From Fortiea contorta PCC 7126 (GTDB lineage Bacteria > Cyanobacteriota > Cyanobacteriia > Cyanobacteriales > Nostocaceae), in contig NZ_KB235930.1 of the NCBI RefSeq assembly GCF_000332295.1, positions 1,307,895 to 1,371,894 of the forward strand: a DNA stretch of 64,000 nucleotides, in the 5' to 3' direction. Positions 1-9,270 of the stretch are shown here, in pieces. Made by a program: the position numbers and the translations under genes. The notes beneath the pieces were generated by a model. The model saw nothing but the letters and a program-made list of their open reading frames with translations, was not told the DNA's origin and searched no databases. How positions within the stretch are numbered: the first letter of the stretch is position 1; every line of letters starts with the position of its first letter.

Positions 1-73
1 TTATAACCTCACAAGCAATTTATCAAATATCCTAATTTGAATTGAAATTTCTTTACAATTAATAAGAATTTTT

Positions 74-290
74 GGGAATGTGGGGTGATGGGGTGATGGG
101 GTGATGGGGTGACTTGTACTGAGCGAAGTCGAAGTAAGTCGAAGTATGGGGAGGTGAGAGAAAAAAAGAATTTATGCTGACGCTTGCTGTCTTCTCCTTC
201 CTCCCACCCTTCCCACACCTCCCACCCTTCCCACACCTCCCCACCTCCCCACCTCCCCACCTCCCCATCACCCCACCTCCCACACCTCCT
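74..290. repeat. Short tandem repeats upstream of mutL
   Basis: An 8-bp unit (GGGGTGAT) runs in tandem from about 78 to 112, and CT-rich units (CACCTCCC, CACCTCCCC) run from about 203 to 290. The two blocks are roughly complementary in content and could pair in a transcript. Such short tandem repeats are common between genes of Nostoc-type cyanobacteria. The open frames through this region are low-complexity and I do not consider them genes. Confidence 0.8.
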
Positions 291-308
291 GTTCCTGCTA
301 AATAACTC

Positions 309-1967
309 ATGGCATCTATTATCCAAACACTACCAACGGAAGTTGTATATCTGATTACCGCAGGCGAGGTAATCGATTCTTTAGCGGCTGTCGTGCGAGA
401 ATTGGTGGAAAACTCCCTAGACGCGGGCGCGACTAGAATTGTGGTGGCTATTTGGCCGCAGCAGTGGCGGGTGCGTGTGGCTGATAATGGTTGTGGAATG
501 AATTTAGAAGATTTGCAACAAGCAGCGATCGCTCACAGCACGAGTAAAATTCGCTCTTGTGCAGATTTATGGAAAATCAATAGCTTGGGATTTCGTGGCG
601 AAGCACTGCACAGTTTGACGAATTTGGCAAGTTTAGAAATCTTTAGCCGTCCAGCCCAGGAAAACTTAGGGTGGCGGGTGGTGTATGGTGAGGGTGGGGC
701 GGCTGTTGAGGTGACGGCAACGGCGATCGCTCCTGGTACAGTGGTAACAGTCTCGAATCTTTTCGGTAATTGTCTATCTCGCCGTCAGGGTTTACCTCCA
801 ACATCACAGCAAATGAAAGCTGTGCAAGCAACTATTCACCAAATCGCTCTGTGTCATCCTCATGTTACTTGGCAGGTTTGGCAAAATGACCGGGAATACT
901 TTACCATCTATCCCTGCCGAACTATCGCACAACTGCTACCGCAAATTATTCCCAAAATCCGTTCTAGTGACCTGCAAGAGTTGAAACTAGATGTCGCCAA
1001 TCTTGCTCACTCAGCACTAAATTTAGTAGTAGGATTACCGGATAGGTGTCATCGCCATCGTCCAGATTGGGTGAGGGTGGCAATGAATGGCAGGATGGTT
1101 AAATGTCCGGAGATAGAACAGACAATTCTTTCAACTTTTCATAAAACATTACCACGCGATCGCTATCCTATTTGTTTTTTGCATCTGGTGATTTCTCCTG
1201 AGCACATCAATTGGAATCGTAACCCGGCGAAAACAGAAATTTACCTCAACGAGGTCAATTTTTGGCAAGAACAAGTGATTCAAGGAATTGAACAAGCTCT
1301 CCGCATCAGTGCGGTTAACCTCAAAGAGGCTGTGCAAACAACGCGAGTCAGTAAATTATTGAAAGCGGCTGAAGCGAAAGGCAATTATAATTTCCAACCG
1401 CAAAACTCACCAGAAGACGATCAGCAAACCTCTCTCAAAGCGATCGCCCAACTGAGCAATACTTATATAGTGGTAGAACATCCAGGGGGAATGTGGTTAG
1501 TAGAACAGCACATCGCCCATGAACGAGTGTTATATGAACAATTGTGCGATCGCTGGCAAATCATCCCCGTCGAACCCGCAATCATTCTTTATCAATTATC
1601 CCCAGCCCAAGTCTCTCAACTGCAACGCATAGGTTTAGATATAGAACCCTTTGGTGAACAACTTTGGGCAGTGCGGAGCATACCTGCAATGTTACAACAC
1701 CGCGAAGACTGTGCACAAGCAATTTTAGAACTCAGTTGGGGAGGAGATTTACAAACAGCCCAAGTAGCTGTCGCTTGTCGCACCGCCATTCGCAACGGGA
1801 CACCAATGAACCTAAACCAAATGCAAACGCTACTCAATCAATGGCAAAATACCCGTAACCCCCGCACCTGTCCCCACGGACGCCCAATTTATTTATCTTT
1901 GGAAGAATCAGCTTTAGCCAGATTTTTTCGGCGTAACTGGGTAATTGGTAAGAGTCATGGGATTTAG
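309..1967 (+). CDS. mutL: DNA mismatch repair protein MutL
   Basis: MutL is the mismatch-repair ATPase that links MutS recognition to strand removal. The N-terminal GHKL ATPase is intact: ELVENSLDAGA (from residue 31) carries the catalytic Glu and Mg-binding Asn, DNGCGM lies at 59-64 and GFRGEA at 94-99. The C-terminal domain has EQHIAHERVLYE (about 398-409), which matches the endonuclease motif DQHA(X)2E(X)4E with conservative changes, plus ACRTAIRNG and CPHGRP. This is therefore the nicking type of MutL expected in bacteria without MutH. The length of 552 aa is typical for cyanobacteria. It starts at ATG 309, just after a repeat block, and is followed by another. Confidence 0.96.
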   Translation: MASIIQTLPTEVVYLITAGEVIDSLAAVVRELVENSLDAGATRIVVAIWPQQWRVRVADNGCGMNLEDLQQAAIAHSTSKIRSCADLWKINSLGFRGEALHSLTNLASLEIFSRPAQENLGWRVVYGEGGAAVEVTATAIAPGTVVTVSNLFGNCLSRRQGLPPTSQQMKAVQATIHQIALCHPHVTWQVWQNDREYFTIYPCRTIAQLLPQIIPKIRSSDLQELKLDVANLAHSALNLVVGLPDRCHRHRPDWVRVAMNGRMVKCPEIEQTILSTFHKTLPRDRYPICFLHLVISPEHINWNRNPAKTEIYLNEVNFWQEQVIQGIEQALRISAVNLKEAVQTTRVSKLLKAAEAKGNYNFQPQNSPEDDQQTSLKAIAQLSNTYIVVEHPGGMWLVEQHIAHERVLYEQLCDRWQIIPVEPAIILYQLSPAQVSQLQRIGLDIEPFGEQLWAVRSIPAMLQHREDCAQAILELSWGGDLQTAQVAVACRTAIRNGTPMNLNQMQTLLNQWQNTRNPRTCPHGRPIYLSLEESALARFFRRNWVIGKSHGI

Positions 1968-1974
1968 TTGTACG

Positions 1975-2128
1975 GGGATGGGGTGATGGGGGGATGGGGA
2001 GGTGGGGAGGTGGGGTGATGGGGTGATGGGGTGATGGGGTGATGGGGTGATGGGGTGATGGGGTGATGGGGTGATGGGGTGATGGGGTGATGGGGTGATG
2101 GGGTGATGGGGTGATGGGGTGATGGGGA
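1975..2128. repeat. 8-bp tandem repeat (TGATGGGG)n
   Basis: About 14 uninterrupted copies of TGATGGGG run from about 2015 to 2128, preceded by degenerate GATGGGG/GAGGTGGGG units. It lies directly after the mutL stop codon. It is a slippage-prone microsatellite of the kind scattered through heterocystous cyanobacterial genomes, and copy number is likely to vary between strains. Confidence 0.9.
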
Positions 2129-2143
2129 TTAAAGAGTGAGCCT

Positions 2144-2520
2144 TTGAGCCTGAAGCTTGAGCCTTTGAGCCTGGAGCTTGAGCCTTTGAGCCTGGAGCTT
2201 GAGCCTTTGAGCCTGAAGCTTGAGCCTTTGAGCCTGAAGCTTGAGCCTTTGAGCCTGAAGCTTGAGCCTTTGAGCCTGAAGCTTGAGCCTTTGAGCCTGA
2301 AGCTTGAGCCTTTGAGCCTGAAGCTTGAGCCTTTGAGCCTGAAGCTTGAGCCTTTGAGCCTGAAGCTTGAGCCTTTGAGCCTGAAGCTTGAGCCTTTGAG
2401 CCTGGAGCTTGAGCCTTTGAGCCTGAAGCTTGAGCCTTTGAGCCTGAAGCTTGAGCCTTTGAGCCTGGAGCTTGAGCCTTTGAGCCTGAAGCTTGAGCCT
2501 TTGAGCCTGGAGCTTAAATT
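2144..2520. repeat. 21-bp minisatellite, about 17-18 copies
   Basis: A 21-bp unit (TTGAGCCTTTGAGCCTGAAGC, with GGAGC variants) repeats head to tail about 17.5 times. Because 21 is a multiple of three, one frame stays open (2144-2755, 203 aa) and would encode repeats of LxLEPLS. No ribosome site precedes it, and the frame runs on into a second simple-repeat block, so I treat it as non-coding. Within a unit there is a finer roughly 7-bp periodicity (TTGAGCC), which suggests the minisatellite grew from a heptamer repeat. Confidence 0.85.
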
Positions 2521-2559
2521 TCAGAACTCAAAATATCTTGCTCAGAACCCAAAGCTTCC

Positions 2560-2662
2560 CCCACCTCCCACACCTCCCACACCTCCCACACTCCCCACAC
2601 CTCCCACACTCCCCACACCTCCCACACTCCCCACACCTCCCACACTCCCCACACCTCCCACA
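2560..2662. repeat. Tandem CTCCCACAC repeat
   Basis: Alternating CCTCCCACA and CTCCCCACA units repeat for about 100 bp. This is a simple-sequence block with no coding signal. Together with the two preceding arrays it makes almost all of 1975-2662 tandem repeat. Confidence 0.8.
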
Positions 2663-2919
2663 CTCTTACTTCCCGTATTCAGCCCTCTGAGTCTGGTAAT
2701 TTTCCAGAATCGAGAAAAAAACACTGAAATCAGAAAAGGGCGGTCATCTTACTGAAGTCTGTTATTGGTCATTTTTTGACCTGACCACAGGCATAATTCT
2801 ACAGGTTTTAGGTGAAGAGTAATTAATTCGCCTGACAACTGAGCTGTCAATCGTTGACGATCTTAATTAGCATGTGAGTTTATTTGCACTTTACTAATTT
2901 TTTTACTTTGGGAGCACTT

Positions 2920-3141
2920 ATGCAGAACTACTCTACTAGTCAATCAGCATCTAACCATTCTCAGGTTAGTTCTACATCTGTAAATATTAATGGAGCGATC
3001 GCACTTTTAATCTTTATTATCCCCATATCTTTGTGTTTTGGCGTTAAAGCTTATCGAAAATACCGTGCTGCGGTTCTCCGTCAACAAATTGCTACCTTAG
3101 AAAAGCTGTGGCGTTTGGAGAGTAAAAAGAAAAAGGCTTAA
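2920..3141 (+). CDS. Small single-pass membrane protein, function unknown
   Basis: A 73-aa protein read from ATG 2920, which has GGGAG eight bases upstream; an in-frame ATG at 2884 has no such site. After a polar Ser/Thr/Asn-rich N-terminus there is one membrane span (about residues 24-42, AIALLIFIIPISLCFGV) and then a basic tail rich in Lys and Arg. The layout suggests an N-out/C-in membrane anchor. I do not recognise a named family. It stands alone between repeat-filled gaps. Confidence 0.6.
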   Translation: MQNYSTSQSASNHSQVSSTSVNINGAIALLIFIIPISLCFGVKAYRKYRAAVLRQQIATLEKLWRLESKKKKA

Positions 3142-3242
3142 AACACGGAGGTTGTGAAAATGAGATACTTATTTTTTCTCTGGGTGCTGATATTATAAGT
3201 AGTTACAAAAAATTAAATTCATTCTTAGAGGGAACAGGGAAC

Positions 3243-3413
3243 AGGAGGTGTGGGAGGTGTGGGAGGTGTGGGAGGTGTGGGAGGTGTGGGAGGTGTGGGA
3301 GGACGGGGAAGATAGCAAGCGTAAGCATAAATTCTTTATTCACCCCATCTCCCCATCTCCCCATCTCCCCACACTCCCCACACTCCCCATCACCCCACCT
3401 CCCCACCTCCCAC
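3243..3413. repeat. 9-bp tandem repeat (GGAGGTGTG)n and CT-rich partner
   Basis: About seven copies of GGAGGTGTG run from about 3243 to 3301. A CT-rich block of CCCCATCT and CCCCACACT units runs from 3343 to 3413, up to the end of rpiA. The two blocks are partly complementary and could form a large hairpin in the 3' region of rpiA transcripts. Confidence 0.8.
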
Positions 3414-3415
3414 GC

Positions 3416-4132
3416 CTATATCTGCTTCACTAAAGGCTGTCCATCTTTAACTTCGCCAATTAAAACTAAATCTGCACAGTTGACAAAGATACCATTCTCC
3501 AGTACACCCGGAATATTATTCAGTGTTTTTTCTAGATTCGCAGGGTCATCGATCAAGTCAAATCTGACATCCAAAACAAAGTTACCTTGATCAGTGATGA
3601 CTGGGCCGGCTTTTTTCACGCCCATACGCAGCTCTGGCTTACCACCCAACTTAATAATGGCATTGGTGACGGGAGTGATTGCCATAGGGATAACTTCCAC
3701 TGGTACAGGGAAACTAGAACCCAAGCGGTCTACCAGCTTACTACTATCTACCACCACAATAAATTGATCTGCGAGGTAATCTACCACCTTTTCGCGGGTA
3801 TGGGCCGCACCACCCCCTTTAATTAAATTTTTCTGTGGATCAACCTCATCAGCACCATCAATGGCAATATCGATATGGTCGATTGCATCTAAGGTAGTGA
3901 GAGGAACGCCGTATTGCTTGGCTAAAACTTCCGATTGAAATGAGGTAGGGACACCAACAATATCTTTAAGTTCCCCAGACTGGAGACGTTCACCGAGAAA
4001 CTGAATTGTATACGCCGTGGTTGACCCCGTACCCAACCCCACAACCGCACCTGATTTTACCAAAGCGGCGGCGGCTTTGCCCACTTCTTGTTTCATTAAC
4101 TTTACAGGGTCTGCTGCTGCGGTCATTACCAA
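3416..4132 (-). CDS. rpiA: Ribose-5-phosphate isomerase A
   Basis: RpiA interconverts ribose-5-phosphate and ribulose-5-phosphate in the oxidative pentose phosphate and Calvin-Benson pathways. It shows the phosphate-binding loop GLGTGSTTA (residues 32-40), the catalytic-loop GADEVD (93-98) and [11 protein letters not shown] (105-115). The length of 238 aa is that of the family. It is a monocistronic minus-strand gene. In heterocyst-forming species the pathway feeds reductant to nitrogenase, but nothing in the flanking sequence shows nitrogen control. Confidence 0.96.
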   Translation of the reverse strand: MVMTAAADPVKLMKQEVGKAAAALVKSGAVVGLGTGSTTAYTIQFLGERLQSGELKDIVGVPTSFQSEVLAKQYGVPLTTLDAIDHIDIAIDGADEVDPQKNLIKGGGAAHTREKVVDYLADQFIVVVDSSKLVDRLGSSFPVPVEVIPMAITPVTNAIIKLGGKPELRMGVKKAGPVITDQGNFVLDVRFDLIDDPANLEKTLNNIPGVLENGIFVNCADLVLIGEVKDGQPLVKQI

Positions 4133-4465
4133 AACTCCTAAAATATTTAATCAGTAGACAGCTCTATCACAGCCGACTATACTACATCTCTAGTAATTCA
4201 AAATTCACTCATTGAAAATTCAAAATAAATACTATCCAAGAAATCAGCTATTTTGCTTCTCAGATATGTGACAAATTCCCGTCAGCATGAACAACCAAGA
4301 TACCCAACTTAGAAAAATTTGGTATTGAAGTATAACAATTAACAAAAAACTCACAACTCCACCCAGCAAAAAATTTACATCATCGCTATAATCATTAGGC
4401 AGTGCTTTTCCCTAGCAGGTTAGTGTCACAGTATTTGTCAATTCAGATTTATAGATGAAAAAAGA
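4133..4465. other. Intergenic region between rpiA and SLH gene
   Basis: AT-rich divergent spacer of 333 bp that must hold the promoters of rpiA (minus) and the SLH-domain gene (plus). I see no convincing inverted repeat, NtcA box or small reading frame in it. Confidence 0.5.
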
Positions 4466-5158
4466 ATGAAAATCACGCGGCAATTGCTAGGTACAATTTT
4501 ATTAACTGTACTTTTACAAAACTTCCCAGGAATCGTTCAATCCCAACAGCCAGAAGCCAACGCTGATAAACTAGCAGAACCAATTCAAAAGGTAACTGCA
4601 GCCAAGTTAATGTCTAACTCTGCTGATGGAAAATTTTATCCAGAGCGATTGATCAATCGTGCAGAACTAGCTGCAATTTTGGTGAAAACATTTCGTCTCG
4701 AACAACGACAAGCAGCCCAAACACAAAACAGCATATCAGTAGCAGATGTACCCGCTTCCCATTGGGCATATAAAGATATTCAAACAGTCTTAAAAACTGA
4801 TATTATGAGAGGCTATCGTGGTAACTTATTCTTCCCTAATCAAAGAATAACAAAAGCCGAAGCCTTAGCTATTTTTGCTCAAGCTTATGGAGTATTTCAG
4901 TTTCCCGATGAAAACGTCAAAGAAATTTTAGCGCCATACCCAGATGCAGCATCGATCCCGACTTGGGCGAGAAGAGCGATCGCCACAATCATCACCGAAG
5001 GATTTATCAACACTGATGCCCAAGGTAACATCTCCCCATTACAACCCATGACCCGTGGAGATATGGCTTACCTCCTGAGTAAATATTTACAAAGGCAAAA
5101 GAAACAAGCAGACACGCCAGAAGTTCCCATTCTTCCTGACGCCCCAGAACCGCGTTAA
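4466..5158 (+). CDS. S-layer homology (SLH) domain protein, exported
   Basis: A 230-aa protein with a hydrophobic N-terminal signal sequence (QLLGTILLTVLLQNFPG, ending near Ser-Gln-Gln). Three SLH-type segments follow: near residues 60-80 (PERLINRAELAAILVKTF), 95-140 (ASHWAYKDIQ then ITKAEALAIFA) and 165-215 (PTWARRAIATI then MTRGDMAYLLSKYL). SLH repeats bind peptidoglycan-linked polysaccharide, so the protein is probably periplasmic and cell-wall-bound. Unlike cyanobacterial SLH porins it has no beta-barrel part. Similar exported SLH proteins are common next to core genes in Nostocales. Confidence 0.85.
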   Translation: MKITRQLLGTILLTVLLQNFPGIVQSQQPEANADKLAEPIQKVTAAKLMSNSADGKFYPERLINRAELAAILVKTFRLEQRQAAQTQNSISVADVPASHWAYKDIQTVLKTDIMRGYRGNLFFPNQRITKAEALAIFAQAYGVFQFPDENVKEILAPYPDAASIPTWARRAIATIITEGFINTDAQGNISPLQPMTRGDMAYLLSKYLQRQKKQADTPEVPILPDAPEPR

Positions 5159-5300
5159 GCTCCCAAAGCACAAAAACCATACCGCAAGCTTCGTTTTAAT
5201 TTACCTAACTTCACGCAACTCCATATAACTCTGCGGGCAACAAGACCGTGGGAAAATCAAAGATACCCAAAGTAGAGATTAGAGAGGAACACTCTATAAT

Positions 5301-7208
5301 ATGCATTTGAGCGAAATCACCCATCCCAATCAGTTGCACGGTTTATCGATTCGGCAGTTGCAACAAATTGCTCGTCAAATCCGAGATAAGCATCTGCAAA
5401 CGGTAGCTGCAACCGGGGGACACCTGGGGCCAGGTTTGGGTGTTGTAGAATTAACTCTAGGGCTTTACCAAACACTAGACTTAGACAGGGATAAAGTCAT
5501 TTGGGACGTAGGACACCAAGCTTATCCCCACAAACTACTGACAGGACGTTACAGCAACTTCGACACCCTCAGACAAAAAGACGGCATTGCTGGTTATCTC
5601 AAACGGTGCGAAAGTAAATTTGATCATTTTGGCGCCGGTCACGCTTCCACCAGCATTTCAGCGGCTTTGGGTATGGCTTTGGCGCGAGATTTAAAAGGGG
5701 AAAAATTTAAATCAGTCGCCGTAATTGGTGACGGCGCCCTCACCGGCGGGATGGCTTTAGAAGCCATCAACCACGCCGGACATCTACCCAAAACCAACCT
5801 CCTAGTTGTTCTCAACGACAACGAGATGTCCATTTCGCCCAACGTCGGCGCCATTCCTCGCTATCTCAACAAGATGCGTCTGAGTCCCCCAGTCCAGTTT
5901 TTCAAAGACAACTTAGAAGAACAATTCAAACAAATTCCCTTTGTTGGTGAATCCCTATCTCCCGAAATCGGACGCATCAAAGAAGGAATGAAGCGTTTGG
6001 CGGTTCCCAAAGTTGGAGCAGTGTTTGAAGAACTCGGTTTTACTTACATGGGGCCAGTCGATGGACACAATCTCGAAGAATTGATCGCCACCTTCCAACA
6101 AGCTCATCAAATACCCGGCCCTGTCTTAGTGCATGTAGCCACTGTCAAGGGTAAAGGTTATGAAATTGCCGAACAAGACCAAGTTGGTTATCATGCCCAA
6201 AACCCCTTCAACCTGACAACCGGTAAAGCTATCCCTTCCAGCAAGCCCAAGCCCCCTGCTTACGCGAAAGTCTTCGCCCACACCTTAGTCAAACTGGCTG
6301 AACAAAACCCCAAAATTATCGGGATTACAGCCGCAATGGCTACAGGAACAGGCTTAGATAAATTACAAGCAAAACTGCCGAATCAATATATTGATGTTGG
6401 CATTGCTGAACAACACGCCGTCACCTTAGCTGCAGGGCTAGCTGCAGAAGGTATGCGCCCCGTCGCCGCTATCTACTCTACTTTCTTGCAACGCGCCTAC
6501 GACCAAATAATTCACGATGTCTGCATCCAAAACCTCCCAGTATTCTTTTGCTTAGACCGGGCAGGAATTGTCGGCGCTGACGGCCCCACCCACCAAGGGA
6601 TGTATGATATTGCCTACCTGCGCTGCATCCCCAACATGGTGATGATGGCGCCTAAAGACGAAGCCGAATTACAACGCATGATCGTCACCGGCGTTAATCA
6701 TACCAGCGGCCCGATTGCTCTGCGCTTTCCTCGTGGTAACGGTCACGGTGTACCTTTGATGGAAGAAGGCTGGGAACCTTTAGAAATCGGCAAAGGCGAA
6801 ATTCTCCGCACCGGGGACGACGTATTAATTCTCGGTTACGGCACAATGGTATACCCAAGTTTGCAAGCAGCCGAAATCCTCAGCGAACACGGCATAGAAG
6901 CCACAGTGGTTAACGCCCGTTTTGTCAAGCCTTTGGATACAGAATTAATCTTGCCTCTGGCGAAGAAAATCGGCCGTGTCGTTACCTTAGAAGAAGGTTG
7001 CGTCATGGGTGGCTTTGGTTCTGCAGTCGCGGAAGCCCTCTTGGATGCTGACGTGGTTGTACCTGTGAAGCGCATCGGTGTCCCAGATATTCTCGTAGAT
7101 CATGCGACACCAGATGAATCTAAAGCTGAGTTAGGTTTAACCAGCCGTCAGATAGCAGAGAGAGTTTTGCAGGCTTACTTTCAGCCCCAATTATCTGCTG
7201 TTGTCTAA
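5301..7208 (+). CDS. dxs: 1-deoxy-D-xylulose-5-phosphate synthase
   Basis: Dxs condenses pyruvate and glyceraldehyde-3-phosphate, with thiamine diphosphate, in the first step of the MEP isoprenoid pathway that feeds carotenoids, chlorophyll phytyl chains and quinones. Seen here: GHQAYPHK (71-78), the TPP/Mg motif GDGALTGG (143-150), [13 protein letters not shown] with the catalytic Glu in the middle domain, and [15 protein letters not shown]. The length of 635 aa is normal. The start ATG at 5301 follows GAGAGGAACAC. A strong palindrome lies just after the stop codon, and the accessory island begins about 100 bp downstream. Confidence 0.97.
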   Translation: MHLSEITHPNQLHGLSIRQLQQIARQIRDKHLQTVAATGGHLGPGLGVVELTLGLYQTLDLDRDKVIWDVGHQAYPHKLLTGRYSNFDTLRQKDGIAGYLKRCESKFDHFGAGHASTSISAALGMALARDLKGEKFKSVAVIGDGALTGGMALEAINHAGHLPKTNLLVVLNDNEMSISPNVGAIPRYLNKMRLSPPVQFFKDNLEEQFKQIPFVGESLSPEIGRIKEGMKRLAVPKVGAVFEELGFTYMGPVDGHNLEELIATFQQAHQIPGPVLVHVATVKGKGYEIAEQDQVGYHAQNPFNLTTGKAIPSSKPKPPAYAKVFAHTLVKLAEQNPKIIGITAAMATGTGLDKLQAKLPNQYIDVGIAEQHAVTLAAGLAAEGMRPVAAIYSTFLQRAYDQIIHDVCIQNLPVFFCLDRAGIVGADGPTHQGMYDIAYLRCIPNMVMMAPKDEAELQRMIVTGVNHTSGPIALRFPRGNGHGVPLMEEGWEPLEIGKGEILRTGDDVLILGYGTMVYPSLQAAEILSEHGIEATVVNARFVKPLDTELILPLAKKIGRVVTLEEGCVMGGFGSAVAEALLDADVVVPVKRIGVPDILVDHATPDESKAELGLTSRQIAERVLQAYFQPQLSAVV

Positions 7209-7232
7209 TAGTTGCTTGTGATTTTACTGAAT

Positions 7233-7260
7233 GTAGAGACGCGAAATTTCGCGTCTCTAC
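7233..7260. repeat. Perfect 28-bp palindrome downstream of dxs
   Basis: Two 14-bp arms, GTAGAGACGCGAAA and its reverse complement, meet with no loop. Variants of GTAGAGACG...CGTCTCTAC occur widely in cyanobacterial intergenic regions; a shorter relative follows aroB at 51531. It could end dxs transcription but lacks a clear T-tract. It marks the left limit of homology for the recombinase remnant that follows. Confidence 0.75.
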
Positions 7261-7281
7261 ACCAAAAATATAGGGCTGGAA

Positions 7282-7353
7282 ACTGTTGTAGCAATAAAAG
7301 CCGTGAAGGTTGTATTTAAAATGCTGATTGCCACCCAAAAAGTTCTAGACTGA
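7282..7353 (+). pseudogene. 3' remnant of an IS110-like recombinase gene
   Basis: About 24 codons ending in TGA (7351-7353) encode a tail, [17 protein letters not shown] and onward, that matches the C-terminus of the intact recombinase at 22644-23837 ([17 protein letters not shown]). The last 13 codons are identical in DNA. The upstream ten or so differ mainly by conservative substitutions. That pattern points to a diverged homologue rather than a recent duplicate. Nothing homologous is visible upstream of about 7279, so only the tail survives. Confidence 0.75.
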
Positions 7354-7354
7354 A
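7315..7354 (+). repeat. Left 40-bp direct repeat (putative attL)
   Basis: Identical to 23799-23838. It covers the last 13 codons and stop of the IS110-like recombinase tail and ends in CTAGACTGAA. The next base is T here, giving AGACTGAAT, and A at the right copy. Confidence 0.9.
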
Positions 7355-7391
7355 TCCCCAGACTTGAATCAACAGGCTTGGAAGAAAGCGG

Positions 7392-7661
7392 CTAATCCTT
7401 GGGCATCCTGAGAACCGACTTAATCTCGATAACATCTTTGTTGATCGAATCAAAGCGAAAATCAATTTCTTTAATAATTAAATCAATTCCTTGCTGCATC
7501 TGCTCTTGGTTCCGGCGAATGTGCCCAAAATCTCGCTCCAAGCCGTACTTCTTTTTCTCATTATTCCCATACCAGTAAATCCCACCGATTAAAGCGGTAA
7601 TTGACGTCAACAAAAGACTTCCCAGAGAGAGAGCGTCACTCAAACTAATAAAATTTTTCAT
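7392..7661 (-). CDS. Small membrane-anchored coiled-coil protein (holin-like layout)
   Basis: An 89-aa protein with one membrane span near residues 10-30 (ALSLGSLLLTSITALIGGIYW) and then a charged, helical tail with regular hydrophobic spacing (IRRNQEQMQQGIDLIIKEID). The size and layout resemble small phage holin-like or spanin-like accessory proteins, but no specific motif fixes the function. It is the last gene of the minus-strand island operon, separated from the previous gene by 150 bp that include a HIP1 octamer at 7688. Confidence 0.55.
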   Translation of the reverse strand: MKNFISLSDALSLGSLLLTSITALIGGIYWYGNNEKKKYGLERDFGHIRRNQEQMQQGIDLIIKEIDFRFDSINKDVIEIKSVLRMPKD

Positions 7662-7814
7662 GGTTTCATAAAATCATTAATAAAAAAGCGATCGCACTGC
7701 ATAACATTAAGTGGATCGCTACAGAGATAAAACTATCTACGCTACTACAGCAACTTCAGAACCACAATAATGGTGGGTGGTATTTAAGAATTACTAGTGG
7801 GTGCTATAGCAGCA

Positions 7815-8288
7815 TTATCCTCTAATCAAATTATCAAGAGCATCAATTTTTAATTCAATCGCTTTGATGTCGTCTTCCAAAGTCGTCTTATTTATCCCCT
7901 CGTATTGGTAAATAGCGACATTAGCACTGATAAACCATTTAGGAACCTGAATAGACACGAAGTAATTAATGTTTAAATCATCAAAAACTATTAAATTAAA
8001 TTTACCCAAAAACAATCTTTCAGGTTCACCGACAAAACTCGCACCTAAACCAGTTGTTAAACTGCGTCTCAAATATCCGGCATACTTCCAAATCTTCCCC
8101 ACAGGAACAGTAGTGGTTACGCTAACAGCAATAATAGGTTTATCAAATACTATCGGGACAATTATCTCAGTTATCCTTTCATAAATTGGCTGACCTGAAC
8201 CATCATTTAAATGAGTTACAGCCGGGAAAGAATTACTATATTGTAAAGCCCAATTACTCTCTATTCCTAGCTGTAAGTTACGTGCCAT
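7815..8288 (-). CDS. Island structural operon protein, unknown (157 aa)
   Basis: Not recognised. The sequence is rich in alternating hydrophobic and polar residues typical of beta structure (IVPIVFDKPIIAVSVTTTV and LFLGKFNLIVFDDLNINYF), ending in a short helical segment (DDIKAIELKIDALDNLI). A protein at this operon position with a beta core and helical tail could be a receptor-binding, tail-tip or baseplate component, but this is inference from layout only. Its start is one base beyond the stop codon of the preceding gene, so the two are translationally linked. Confidence 0.6.
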   Translation of the reverse strand: MARNLQLGIESNWALQYSNSFPAVTHLNDGSGQPIYERITEIIVPIVFDKPIIAVSVTTTVPVGKIWKYAGYLRRSLTTGLGASFVGEPERLFLGKFNLIVFDDLNINYFVSIQVPKWFISANVAIYQYEGINKTTLEDDIKAIELKIDALDNLIRG

Positions 8289-8289
8289 A

Positions 8290-8553
8290 TCAAGCGTGAG
8301 AAATTACAAAATCAACGTGTTCTGCAAATTCATCTAAAATCTCAAATGGATCAGGGATACCGTAATACTCCAGCTTGTCTAAATATTCAATCGTGTCAAT
8401 TTTCCCAGTTAACCAATCCCTACCCGCTTGGTTGATGGCAAGCATTCCCTGAAAATCAGATTCAGAACAGTTGCCGTCAACATCAACGGAGAGCAGATCC
8501 AATGAATCATCTGGAGTCCAAATAATCCCAGTGCGTTCTGCTATCTTGCTCAT
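8290..8553 (-). CDS. Small acidic island protein, unknown (87 aa)
   Basis: Not recognised. An acidic 87-aa protein with Trp-Leu-containing amphipathic segments (AGRDWLTGKIDTIEYLDKLEY and DPFEILDEFAEHVD). It has no membrane span or metal motif. It sits tightly between 8559-9140 and 7815-8288 in the same direction, with 5-bp and 1-bp gaps. Small acidic proteins in virion operons are often chaperones or adaptors, which is only a suggestion here. Confidence 0.6.
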   Translation of the reverse strand: MSKIAERTGIIWTPDDSLDLLSVDVDGNCSESDFQGMLAINQAGRDWLTGKIDTIEYLDKLEYYGIPDPFEILDEFAEHVDFVISHA

Positions 8554-8558
8554 TGTCC

Positions 8559-9140
8559 TTATCCCTCAGGAATAAATCTAGCCCGATTTTTGCCACCATT
8601 TCCGTTGATAAAGTTTGCAAAAGCTGATTCACCTTTGATAGCCAAAACAGCTACATCGTAATCTTGCCCACCAGCATTTTGCCCAAAAGTGCAGGTCACA
8701 GAATCTACATCAGGCTTTTTGTATTCAGCGCCGGTAATCCGACTAGGTTTTTTGGTAGTTCCAGGTAGAACAGAAGTTAGCGTCAATTTAGCCGCTTTGA
8801 ACTGATTTGTCTCGATTAAAAGTGGATTGGTTAACGCTGCAAATTCAGTAGCAGTCGTGGTGTAATTAGCAAGTAGACCACGAAGCACCGTACTGACCCC
8901 AGAACCTTGTCCAGTTTGTCCATCTTTAATTAGCCGCGCAGGTACATAAATTTTTGTAGTACCAGCAGTTCCAAACGGGGAAATATATCCTTTTTCTCTT
9001 TCTGCCTTTGCACGCTTAGTTTCATCAGTAATAGCGGCATATTTGGCTTGACGTTGTTGGGGAGTGGCATCTAACCATTCTTTATATTTGTCATACCGGG
9101 CTTTTTGGGCTGGGTAACGCTGCAGTTCTCTAAACCCCAT
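8559..9140 (-). CDS. Island structural operon protein, unknown (193 aa)
   Basis: Not recognised. The N-terminal 60 residues are helical and highly charged (QRYPAQKARYDKYKEWLDA). The rest is Gly/Thr-rich and beta-like, with TGQGSGVSTVLRGLLANYTT and a final block naming VTCTFGQNAGGQDYDVAVLAI. A charged helical head with a beta-rich body would suit a virion shell or tube protein, but there is no diagnostic motif. It starts at ATG 9140 and is separated by 130 bp from the gene before it, the only real gap in the operon, so it may have its own promoter. Confidence 0.6.
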   Translation of the reverse strand: MGFRELQRYPAQKARYDKYKEWLDATPQQRQAKYAAITDETKRAKAEREKGYISPFGTAGTTKIYVPARLIKDGQTGQGSGVSTVLRGLLANYTTTATEFAALTNPLLIETNQFKAAKLTLTSVLPGTTKKPSRITGAEYKKPDVDSVTCTFGQNAGGQDYDVAVLAIKGESAFANFINGNGGKNRARFIPEG

Positions 9141-9270
9141 AATTTTTATTTGTGATAGTTACAGTTTTCACCAACTTTAACCCTTTAAAATCCTTAGACG
9201 TTTCCATAGAAACCTAATAGGTTTTTAGCTTTATTGTTTACCAGAGTTTCTTGAAGACAAGTCTTGAAAA

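Noticed and set aside
2542-2724. Minus-strand frame encoding GGVGSVGGVG-type repeats
   Set aside because: It is the complement of a simple CTCCCACAC repeat, with no ribosome site. It is an artefact of low complexity.
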